Source: Eudromia elegans
Taxonomy: Eukaryota; Chordata; Aves; Tinamiformes; Tinamidae
DNA length: 64,000 bases
Assembly (NCBI GenBank): GCA_003342815.1
Contig: PTEX01000060.1
Coordinates: 880,244 to 944,243, forward strand
Direction of reading: 5' to 3'
This document shows, piece by piece, positions 23,810-33,812 of the stretch (the first letter of the stretch is position 1; every line of letters starts with the position of its first letter). The notes beneath the pieces were generated by a model. The model had not been told where the DNA came from. It saw only the letters and a program-made list of their open reading frames with translations, and did not search any database. A program made the translations under genes and the position numbers.

Positions 23810-26800
23810 TGTGGCAATCCTCAGCAAGATGAAGAGGTGTTTTTGATACAGGCGTTGGCACTCATGAGAATTTCTGATTTTTGAGATGAGAAATTTCTGC
23901 AAATCATTTGTGCATGTGGCTAGAAGGTGGCACTAAGTTCAACTTCAATTTACAGTGTACATCTATGCTGAGATACCCAGGCTTCAGAAAAAGGCAAAAT
24001 TTCAACCCTGCCTCTTCTCTGTGTCCTGTTTTTAGCTATAGCTTATTAATCATTATCACATTGGTTGTTTCAAGGACCTGTTCTGAGTGCCTGTGTATTC
24101 TTGTAGTCTGTTTAAGTACTTAAGATGCTTAATTCCAGGTCCGGATTTGCCTAAGCAAAATTGTAGGCATCTACATGTGTTATGCATTCTGGTTCCCATG
24201 TCTGTCTTTTAGAAGCCAGGAAGACCACTGCTATAGAAGCACAGGTGCAGAAGGAAGTGGTCTTTTTTTTCTCCAGCTCAATAATTACAGAATTAGGGCA
24301 TGTGAGAGAATGTAACACAGGACATTTGGGGATGAAACTACTCTTAGTTTTTATGTTCTGCTTTGTATAAAATATTTAAAAATGAAGGGAAATAAAGAGA
24401 CTATGACTCACTATCTGGCAGAGGAAAAATCCAATTCTATGATTCAGAGCAGCAACCTGAAATACTGTCTTTCTGCCTTTCAGAAACTACTAAACAAAAT
24501 GGTATTCAAGAACAGGAGTGCCTTGTGTCATTTCACCTTTAGGAAAACCTTTAATTCCTCTGTGGGCTGTAAAGTTTGATGTTTTTTGTAAATTCCCTAA
24601 ATAAAAGGCTTTCTTATATTCATTCTTTTGTTCTGTCACTAAAAAGCAGCTAAATATTTTATGTAGAATTATTCAGCTTCAAGAGAAGTAAGCATCCCAC
24701 ACCATTTCCTATGTTATGTAGGTTAAATGATTTTGTAATATGTTAGTGTATTCATATTGTTTAACAAAGAAGAGCAAACTAATGCATGTAAGAGGATGAG
24801 GAAGTGCTGTGAGGGAACACTCGGAGAATGATGTGCAAAAGTAGTCTCGTAATTTCTATGGGTTTCCAAGTTTTAAGCCAAAAGAGATATTTCTTCCTGC
24901 TTAGTAGTATTCTTTCATTCTGCTTCAGGACGATGCAACTTCCCAACACTGAAGTGACAATTCAACATCCCAAAATTGAAGTGATCCCTATTGTTGGAAA
25001 ATTATCAACCTAGATAACCTGGAAAGCTTCTCATCTGAGAGAAATATTTTTCCTTCAAATAGAATTTGCAAATACCAAAGAAAAGATCCAGGGAAATGTC
25101 CATTAATTTATGAACTGCAGAGTCTGTAACTGATGCCTCCAAAATTTCCAAATTAGGTCAGATTCAAATATCTCCATTTTTATATCCTTCTGGATACACA
25201 GATCACATTATTTGTTTTTTCATTAAAAAACATGTACTTAATGAAAAGAAAAAAGCTTAGTTTCAACTGTGACAGTCAATGAGAAATATAATTTTTCTTT
25301 TTTATTGTCATTTTTATAGTACTCTAAATTGTGAATGTTGCTTTCTAGATAAGTGACATGACGAGATCCTGTGATATTAAGTGTGATTTAACTTAGTAAA
25401 TAGTGTAAACTAAAGGAATGTATTCACAATGGTGGATAGTCAATGCTAAATTTATTCTAATATATACATCATGTTGACCCCTTCTTTGGATCATGATACC
25501 CCATCTTCTTCACTCTTAAATAAAAGTTATCAGCAAGATGGAGGGAAATATGAGTGTGGATTGTTGCCCAGGAAAAATTTCACTCCTTGAAGCTGATAAG
25601 AGGTAAGACTCAGAGCTGGTCTCTAGCCTGTAGCTCGAGGAGATTGACATGAATGTATGTTACAACATGTCTTGTAGATACACTATGAACTCATGGGAAA
25701 CAGCTTCATTTCAGTTCTGGCCATTGAGTACTGACTACTAGGATCCATAGATAATAATAGTTAATTATAAAGATGTATCTTCACATACAACACATGACAT
25801 TATTGTAGGAAAAATTTACAGAAAGTGATCGAAGCTCTTCTTACAGAAACTGAAGCATGAGATTGAGAAGGTGATTTCTCTTGGAGTATCTGGGCTGAGC
25901 CAAGGGACATTTTGTGTTTTGCTTCAGTTTTATGCTGGAGAATAAAATTCATGCTTTGGCGGAGATTTGGGCAAAGCCATGAACCCATCTAAGCCTGAGA
26001 AGCCTAGCAGGTATATACATACATGCTTCCACTAAAGAATGAAGGCCAGGTCTTTTAGTTGGGAGAGTTAAATTTTCTACAGGTATTTTTCAAATAATAA
26101 AGTGAGTTTTCTTCCATTATTATAAATGCTCACAAGTGTCAAGATGAAGAGTGTAAGAGAAGGTCCTTTTGATATATTGCTGGGGTAAAAAACTGAACGT
26201 TTATCTATTTAACAACACTTCACAGTTGCCAGATTTACGCACACATTGTATTTAGCCCAGTAGTAAAATTTATAACTCTCCTTTTGGACAGCATAATTCT
26301 TTCTAGCTGCTAGGAGAAAACAGCATCTAGAGGAAAAGGCAATTTTCTTCTGAAGATCAGTCTGTAGTTTTGTGAAGTGTTTGATGTACCTTTAGTGATG
26401 TTATTAATTTTGTCAATAGTATTTGTTTCTTACAAAACCTTCATGGAGATTTTGTCTGAAGTAGAAATTTTTGTTCTGTCTAAGGATATTTGAAGCTATA
26501 TTTGGAAAAGTGTTTATGAGTCTAGCATGAGATAAGCATCTAGTGAGTTATTCAAAAGCAACTAACGCTTTGAAAGAAATAGATGATAGAAACCAGAGTG
26601 CTTTTGAATGAACACTAGAGGCTTCTCTAAGATGTTAAGTGACTAAGTATCATCCAGATCTCTTCCTTTGGTCTTTATTACAGCACTCCAAAATCAGGTT
26701 TTGAAAGCTGCACACCATGCTCCTATATATGGCTTATTTGGAAGCCAGAAGAATGTAGCTGTCAGGGTGGACGAGAGCAAAGGACAAAATCATCTGAGAG

Positions 26801-27600
26801 GACAGAGGCTGATTCCTGGAAGAAATGAGCAGATGACAAAGAAGTTTTGCTGCTTTTAGATTTTTTGAACCTGGGGTCTGTAGACTCCATTTCCTATTGG
26901 TTCATAGAAATGTTCAGCATGTGCTGATGTGAGCCACACTTATTCATGAGCAAGAATTTCCCATCAGGCCTTCAACTCCTTAGTTCCCTCTGAACCATAG
27001 TATGGAGGTTGATGGTAACAGTAAAAATATTAATATGCATTGATATTGTATATGCTCCAATAGAGTTCTCTGCAAGTAGCAATGAAATTGCTTCAGTGTG
27101 TCTGTCAGTGCAGGGTGAAAGTAGATATGCCCAAAGACATGAGAACCCTGCGGTCCCAGACTCCAAGCTTAGAAATCCTGAAACTGGAGATCTACTGGTC
27201 TCCATGAAATCTGTTTCTTGTCAATTTGGCAAGTGGACTGCAGAGGAACCAGTGGATGAGCTCTCAGGAAAGAAGGTAGCTTTCTGAAGTTGGGAACTTT
27301 GCTGGATCAAACTCTTTTTTCATGGTGTTTCAATTTCAGTCTCTTGGCACCTGATGAAAACAAAGCTCCTAGATGGCAGAGACAGGCATACTTCGTAAAG
27401 CAGTTCAAGGAAATATTGCACTCAGAGGCATGGTAAATAAGAATAATCTGTTGCCTTTTAGTGACGAGGGGAACAAATTTGCTTCAGTCAGTCTCTGGCC
27501 TAAGTTAATTTCCTAAACCATATCTTAGAACTTTGTAGAGAAAAAGGTAGAGAAAGGAGTAGCTAACTAAACTTACTACTAAACTAACTTACTAACTAAA

Positions 27601-27637
27601 CTTCTCTGCTAAAGGCCAGAGAAGCAAAGGCCTTTAG
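27601..27637. repeat. Two overlapping, mutually exclusive hairpins
   Basis: 'cttctctg' (27601-27608) pairs with 'cagagaag' (27617-27624). 'ctaaaggcc' (27609-27617) pairs with 'ggcctttag' (27629-27637). Each stem would use bases in the loop or arm of the other, so only one can form. Just upstream (27558-27602) there are imperfect copies of 'actaaact'. Confidence 0.7.
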
Positions 27638-30038
27638 ACATTTGGAGAACCTGGTCACCTCTGATAGTCTCAGTAGGTGCCCTTGTGTACTCTAAGAGAC
27701 CTAATATCTCTGTGGTTCCAGTCCTTCCAGGCTAGAAACATTTCACTCCATAGTCATAGCCATTCTACTTGGTTCACTTCCAGTACTTTAGGTGTTACTG
27801 TTAAGCAAATATTCATTTTGGAACTGCCTGGGTGCTTCTCCATCCAGGAATCCAAGAGATTAGGCCAGAAGTGTGACTCAAATACACATCCTGCAAACTT
27901 CCCAGAAACTACTCCACAGCCGAGTTTCTGCATATTTACCTCTAGCTCCAGTGGTTTCATCCTTTGTGTAACTGTTTAAAAAATAAATGAATAAAAAACC
28001 TCTCAGGCTTTCAAGCTTCTTTCAGGGCTAAAATTGCTTGGACGGTTTTCCCAGCAAAAATGGATCTTAGGTGAAAACTAAGTGATGGTTTTGCTTGGAT
28101 CTTGCATTTTGTCTAATACCATTTTGTATCAGCGTCACAAAGTGTTGAGACATAAATGGAATTCCACTAAACAGTCATCATTGCCTCCTAATTCCTGCAC
28201 TAAGCTACTAAATGTGGAATGGTACGGAATCATGTAATTGCAGTCAGACATTATAAGCAGTAATTATCTGTACTCTGTCACAATACTTTTTTTGTAATTT
28301 TATACCTTATTGTAGACATCCTGTCTACTTTACTTTGAGTGTAGCAGCAGCTGTCTGTGGTGGTAAACTGCTATGAAGAGTTTTTTCTCTCTGTGCTGCC
28401 ATGATTAGTTAGGTAAACTTTGCTTCATACTTAGTCTGCCTGGATAGCTCAGAGAACAGAAATGTTAATACAAGAGTTGTGTTTGCTGTGATTAATCCAG
28501 CCTTTCGTTCAATATCAGTATTTAACTTGGGTTTGCAGTTTTTCCAGGAATTCCACAAAGACATCTGCCCTGTGCTAAGTGTGTGTATCAAGTCTTGTTG
28601 ATTGTTATTCAGTGTGACAGTGGGATGACTGATAAAATAAATGAGGAGAATAAATAGAGGAATTAGTTTTTAATTTCTTTTTCCCTTGATTGCTCTCACT
28701 GTGTGTTTGAAGATGCATGAAATTATGGTACCTCTCCTGTATTAAAAATTGTCAGGAATTTGTCTGGATTCACTTGTAGAAGGGTTGATCTCACAAGACC
28801 TATTACAAAGAGAGAAGGAAGGAAGCAAGGCAGTTTCAGAAGGAAAAATTAAAATATGACCTTCTCCTTGAATATTTTGAATCCAAGCATTCATATGTCA
28901 AATACTTTTCTGGCAGCATGGTGCTAGAGTTTGGAAGTAATGGTTATAATATGCAAGATTTTCATCCTGATATGTTCTGCTCTTTAAATTCCATGTTTTG
29001 CCTGAGTAAATCCTGCAGTGTTCACAGTCTTATAGATGTAAGAGGAATTGTGAGTGTATTTATGAGTTCCTATATTCAGACACTTAAAAGTTTGTGTTTA
29101 TCTGCTTTGGTAATATCTTCTCTGTAAAGACGCATCAAATCACAAAGGACCAGACAGTCAAGTGTTCAATATTCATTCTATAGGATGAGCGTTTAAGCTA
29201 GTGTCCTTATTCACGGGACTGTTCTCTTAGCTGGTACACACGTGAATAAATTGTTCCGCCTAGTCCAATACTGGTCATGCGTATGTGAACCTGCTCACAG
29301 GGTATTGCACTCTCTTGTGGATGCTGATCTTATATTTGTGCATGAGAAGCCAATGTTACACTTGTGCATTTCTTACATCCATAAATCCACGCTCAGTTTA
29401 TTTACTTCACCGTTTGAATGACTGATAAGCATTTGAGTAATGTATATTGTATTTTATGGCTGGTATTTCTGAAATTCAACACCTCCCTGCCAGTTTTTGC
29501 ATCTGTAGTTTTATGTAGGTTTCTTTTCCACAGAACTTGAATGTACCATTTTTTAATTTAACACTATACTATAAAAGCATGAGTAGTTTTATTAGATATA
29601 TATTCTAGTATATCTGAGCAAAAAAAAAAAACAATAAATGCACAGATCCTTCTCTTCTATGTCACTATTTTATGAGCTTTTGATAATGGATCTTTAGTTG
29701 GCTCTCAAGAGCTTTTTAAATAATCTGTATAATACACATTTTAAAGTTTTGGTTTTCTTTAAGTGCTAAAAATCAAACTGAGAGCACTAATTTGTTTCAC
29801 ATTAAATGATCAACAGATGGCTGGATTCTAGTAATTTTTGCCTAAACTGCCCTGGTTTTAGGTTTCAAATAATGACTAAGTTCTGAAAGTCATGGACACG
29901 CTCTTGATGATCTCTTGTACTACCTAGTAGCCAGCATGTGCTTAGTTTATAGTGAGATATTGATCCAACAGGCCTCTTCAGCACTGCTGCAGCCTGTGGG
30001 GTCATCTAGGTACTGAGCAAACATTCTCTTTTTTTTAA

Positions 30039-30112
30039 TCTTTCCTCATACTTACATGAGCAAAATATGTAAGTACTTTTTTACTTACATCTTACATCTT
30101 TCCTCATACTTG
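30039..30112. repeat. Direct repeat flanking a 9-bp hairpin
   Basis: 'atctttcctcatactt' followed by 'acat' (near 30039) recurs as 'atctttcctcatactt' followed by 'gcat' (near 30096). Between them 'atgtaagta' (30067-30075) and 'tacttacat' (30082-30090) form a perfect 9-bp stem with the loop 'cttttt'. Confidence 0.7.
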
Positions 30113-30312
30113 CATCATTTATATTAATGTTAATGAGAGAAATATGCTCATGCTGAGAAAAAGAACACTTTTAAAAAGTGGACTAAAAGTCTCAAGGAAA
30201 CACCAAGAAAGTCTTGTATTTGTGGATAGAAGTTGATGTCTAAACTGTATAGCTTACCTACATTTTCTTGGTTTTAAAAAAAATCAGCTTGACATACAAT
30301 AACATGTCCTTT

Positions 30313-30342
30313 GAATTGCAAGCCAAATGCAGCTTGCAATTC
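30313..30342. repeat. Perfect 10-bp inverted repeat at the CR1 3' boundary
   Basis: 'gaattgcaag' at 30313-30322 and 'cttgcaattc' at 30333-30342 are exact reverse complements around the loop 'ccaaatgcag'. The right arm ends at the first bases of the CR1 3' octamers (tcacagaat from 30341), so the arm and the element overlap by about two bases. Confidence 0.8.
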
Positions 30343-30600
30343 ACAGAATCACAAAATCACAGAATGGTTAAGGTTGGAAGGGACCTTTAGAGATCACCTC
30401 TAGAGATCTAGAGAAGGAGACTCCAAAGCCTCTCTGGGCAGTCTGTTCCTGGGTTGTGTCACCCTCACAGCAAAGAAGTTCTTCGTCACAAGCAGATGGA
30501 ACTGCCCCATTACCCCTTACCCCTTGTTCTGTCATTGGCCACTACTGAGAAGAGTTTGGCCCTCTCCTCCCTACAAACATTCCTCAGGTACTTATATATA

Positions 30601-30810
30601 TTAATCAGATGCCCTCTCAGTCTTCTCAAGACTATGCAGAGACAACTCACTTAGTCTTTCCTCATACGGTAGATGCTCCTGTACCTTAACCATCTTTGTG
30701 GCTCTACACTGGACCCTTTCTAGAAGCTCCATGTCCCTCTTGTTCTGGGGAGCCCAGAACTGCACCCAATACTCCAGCTGTGGCCTCAACAGAGCTGAGT
30801 AGAGGGGCAT
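30601..30810 (-). pseudogene. CR1 ORF2 remnant, C-terminal reverse transcriptase region
   Basis: Seventy open codons on the minus strand. Landmarks are '[18 protein letters not shown]' near residues 9-26, then '[13 protein letters not shown]' and '[15 protein letters not shown]', all characteristic of the region after the palm in CR1 reverse transcriptase. The DNA-binding and catalytic aspartates lie upstream in the family and are missing here. The methionine start is an internal codon. Confidence 0.92.
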
Positions 30811-30927
30811 CCTTGGTCAATTCTTTCCTTTTAAATTCTTCTTCCAACAAATTACCAGAGTGGCAGAAGTAGCCATTTCATGAGAACAGATATTTCTTCT
30901 AAAGAAGCAATGGCACACACTTCGAGC

Positions 30928-31365
30928 CAGTGGAAAGTCTTCCTCTCTCTTGTTTTTCTCTCTTTTATTTGGCCTCTGTAGTTCATGCAGACTATCCTTA
31001 GCAGTGAAGACAGAAGCAAAGAAGGCATTTAGTAACTCTGCCTTCTCTTCATCCTCCATCACCAAGGCATCCTCCCCATTCAGCGGCAGACAAGCATTTT
31101 CCCTAGTCTTCCTCCTACTGCTGATGTATTTATAGAAGCCCTTCCTGTGGGCCCTGACATCTCCTGCTAACTCTAATTCCAAACAGGCCTTCCTCATTGC
31201 ATCCAGGCATTCTCTGACAATGCTCCTATATTCTTCCCATGTGGCCTGACCCTTCTTCCACATTGTGCATGAACTCTTTTTCTCATTAAGTTTACCCAAC
31301 AGCTCCTTGCCCATCCACACAGGTCTCTTGCCCGCCTTGCTCAACTTCTTTCTTGTAGGAATGCA
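30928..31365 (-). pseudogene. CR1 ORF2 remnant, linker before reverse transcriptase
   Basis: This belongs to a 214-codon open frame (31461 down to 30817, minus strand). Residues 33-178 match the CR1 linker: 'CIPTRKKLSKAGKRPVWM', then 'WKKGQATWEEYRS', 'HRKGFYKYISSRRKTRENA' and 'ELLNAFFASVFTAK'. Residues 1-32 come from flanking DNA, including 'NSYKNSYKNSY' encoded by a 12-bp minisatellite. Residues after about 178 no longer match. The frame has stayed open without stops over about 146 CR1 codons, which suggests a fairly young insertion or luck; no protein function is expected. Confidence 0.9.
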
Positions 31366-31375
31366 AGAATTGTAA

Positions 31376-31411
31376 GAATTCTTGTAGGAATTCTTATAGG
31401 AATTCCTGTAC
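31376..31411. repeat. 12-bp minisatellite, three units
   Basis: Three contiguous units: 'gaattcttgtag', 'gaattcttatag', 'gaattcctgtac', with a degenerate partial copy to the left (gaattgtaa). It lies about ten bases outside the 5' truncation point of the CR1. Confidence 0.9.
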
Positions 31412-31546
31412 AAGGATTTTAAATGAAAAAGAGACTTCAAAATGCTTATATAGATATTCATTTATGCTTGGAGCTTTACTTTATCATATTAAAATCCATG
31501 ATAATTTTACACTGATTTTCTGTAGAAGAGGACCATGTCCCAGAAT

Positions 31547-31588
31547 ATTTATTAATTGTTCCTCAGCATTTATTAATTGTTCCTCAGC
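31547..31588. repeat. Perfect 21-bp tandem duplication
   Basis: Two identical 21-base units beginning 'atttattaattgttcctcag' (31547-31567 and 31568-31588), followed by a partial third start ('atttt'). This is a recent microduplication. Confidence 0.92.
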
Positions 31589-33789
31589 ATTTTGCTCAGT
31601 GCATGAGCGCTTGCCAGATCTTAATATTTCTCTTCTGTGGTCTTTAACAGATAAGACATAAGAATGGTGGATGTTGTAGTAGGTGCATACTAGCTAATAT
31701 GAAACTTGTGTCTTTCTCTGGCTGCAGTTAGGGGAATAAAGAAACTGTCTCATGCACATAAGTTAAGCAATAGATTTATGGTGGACATGTTCCAGTCTTT
31801 GTGATCTGTCAAAAGAGAATCTATCAGGTTCTATTTGTAAAAGTAGCAAAAAATGTCTTCTAAGAACTAGGCTATGTGTTCTCTCATTTTCTTTCAGGCC
31901 TATGATTGTTATATAATATATGAGCCACTTATGTTTTGGAGGCATCTTTGCCTCATTTTTCTGGCAGCGACAAATGTTTTTATGGTAAACGAGAGAAAAA
32001 AAAAAGGTGTTCTGCACCACTGATGAAGGACAAGAAACATTTTTGTAGCAGTGATTTGAAGCCACTAACTCTTCCAGGGCAACAGAGAGATACTTAGCAA
32101 AGAAAGCACATACCAATGACTTGGCATAGACTTCTCCTAAAAAGGAAATGATATGAAATTGTGATTTCTGGATCTCAGAGGCCAGACCAGAATTCCATAG
32201 TAGCTGAATGCATGTGTTTACTATTACTAGGTCACATATTTGTTTAATCATATCTGTTAATATTACAGAGCATTATCTCTCCAGGTTTGTTTCATTTGTA
32301 TTGTGCTATGGTTTATTTTTGTGTATGTTCCATTATTAATGAGCCTCCCATTACTTTGTCATGTATATTGTATCACATAATTATTAATTTATGCTTATTT
32401 TTTCTGCCTGATTCCATGTCTGTTCTGCGCATATACACAAATTCCGAGCTTTTAACTGGAGCAATAAAATTATGAGATGAGATTGTGCTTTAGAACATCA
32501 ACCCTGAGAAATATTCTGAATGCTCCTTTGAAGAGATATGCATGGATCTTATCCACTGGTTGTCCCTGTGTTTCCCAGCTGCAGTCTCCATGACCAGCAA
32601 CACCATTTCTCCCTCTCTAGTTCTAGTCTCTCCTGATTTACCTCTTTTGATCCTGCTGAATCCTAGTAAGCCTAATCATCCAGGTACTCTAGCAAGGATA
32701 CTTTAGAACTCAGCAGAGATACCTGATTGAGATACCTCAGCAGTTATCCTTTACAGGACAAGTCTGTCTTTCCATTCATAAACATGTCTTTGAAAATACT
32801 AATCACATGCAATGCCCAGTAGCAAAATGAGTTCTTATAGGAGAGGGGCTGTGCTCAATGAGGATCCTGTCTTTTACTGATAAACTCTCTAACCTCTCAG
32901 AAATATAGTTTGTGAATATTCTTCATATTCATATTGTTCACCAGTTCTTAATTTCTCCATTCTTCTATGGAAATAGGGAAAAGTACATTCTGGACAGAAA
33001 TTATTATTATCATTTCTTGGTAACTTCCTAACTTGGTGTGAATTTCTGCCTCAAGAAATAAAAGAAATGTGGACTTTCATCTGTTATGGCAAATTGGTAT
33101 TATTCAGCCAAATAGTGGTTGAAGAAGTTGCTTGCAAATTGGTTCTTGTAGGTTGTTGTTTTGCAGATCACAAATGGCAAAAATAGTCCCCCATTCTCTA
33201 CAGGAAAACTTAAATTTTTCACAAAACTCAGTTCTCCCAATTTATCTGTCAATTCAAAAGAAGCACAGGCCTAAAAACCATATCTATAGACAGCATGTTG
33301 AGGAAACAAGGCCCTATTTGCCATTGATCTAAGGACTGACACTGATTTATATCAGCTGATGATCTCACCCTTAACTTTTATGAGCTAGCCTTGCCAGGAG
33401 TATGAGCAGAACAGTGAACTGTCTCATTCTGTCAATCTCTCTCTTGCAGTTGAAGTACAAGATTGCAGTAAATTAAATTATAAGATATTTCTCTCTGAAA
33501 ACAGAGTTTTCATTTCATTTTAAACTTTCTCTCCAATATATAACACACTTTCTCTCCTTTCCAAAAGAATAACCAACAGATCCTTAGATAAAATCTTAAG
33601 TTTTTGAAAAGAATGATGGCAAAAAAATTAGGATAAAATTTCTAAAAACTGCTAAACATTATATTATTTCCATTTTAGCACTCAGTGGTCTCAAATAATC
33701 TTACCCTGCCTGGATATTTGCAGGAAGAGATGTATTTAATTTTACTTGCATGAGATTATGGCCTGTGCTATGTTACAGAGGACTGTGTT

Positions 33790-33812
33790 ACAACATGCAG
33801 CCAACATGTTGT
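33790..33812. repeat. 8-bp inverted repeat
   Basis: 'acaacatg' (33790-33797) pairs with 'catgttgt' (33805-33812) across a 7-base loop. Stems of this length are expected by chance. Confidence 0.6.

Larger units (their letters stand above)
21981..30312. other. Non-coding AT-rich stretch, no gene seen
   Basis: No open frame above about 100 codons and none recognisable. The stretch includes a strong NF-E2/MARE-type match (22362-22372), a small 12-bp duplication ('ttttatgatata' twice at 23786-23809), a pair of mutually exclusive hairpins at 27601-27637, and a duplicated motif plus hairpin at 30039-30112. No CR1 or other retroelement is recognised. Confidence 0.55.
30341..31365 (-). mobile_element. 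CR1 LINE, internally deleted
   Basis: On the minus strand the order is: ORF2 linker between endonuclease and reverse transcriptase (31365 to about 30928), an unassigned stretch (about 30927-30812), the C-terminal part of the reverse transcriptase region (30810-30480), and the CR1 3' end with octamers (to 30341). The endonuclease is absent through 5' truncation. The catalytic palm of the reverse transcriptase is absent through an internal deletion at about 30811-30927. A second, smaller deletion lies near 30393-30412, where two 'agagatc' copies mark the join and the 'ctagtccaac' block of the 3' end is lost. The element is dead. Confidence 0.93.

Noticed and set aside
31763..32251. 162-codon open frame, minus strand
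   Set aside because: The translation shows no motif I recognise, and there is no coding-like context; a frame of this length can arise by chance in 64 kb over six frames.
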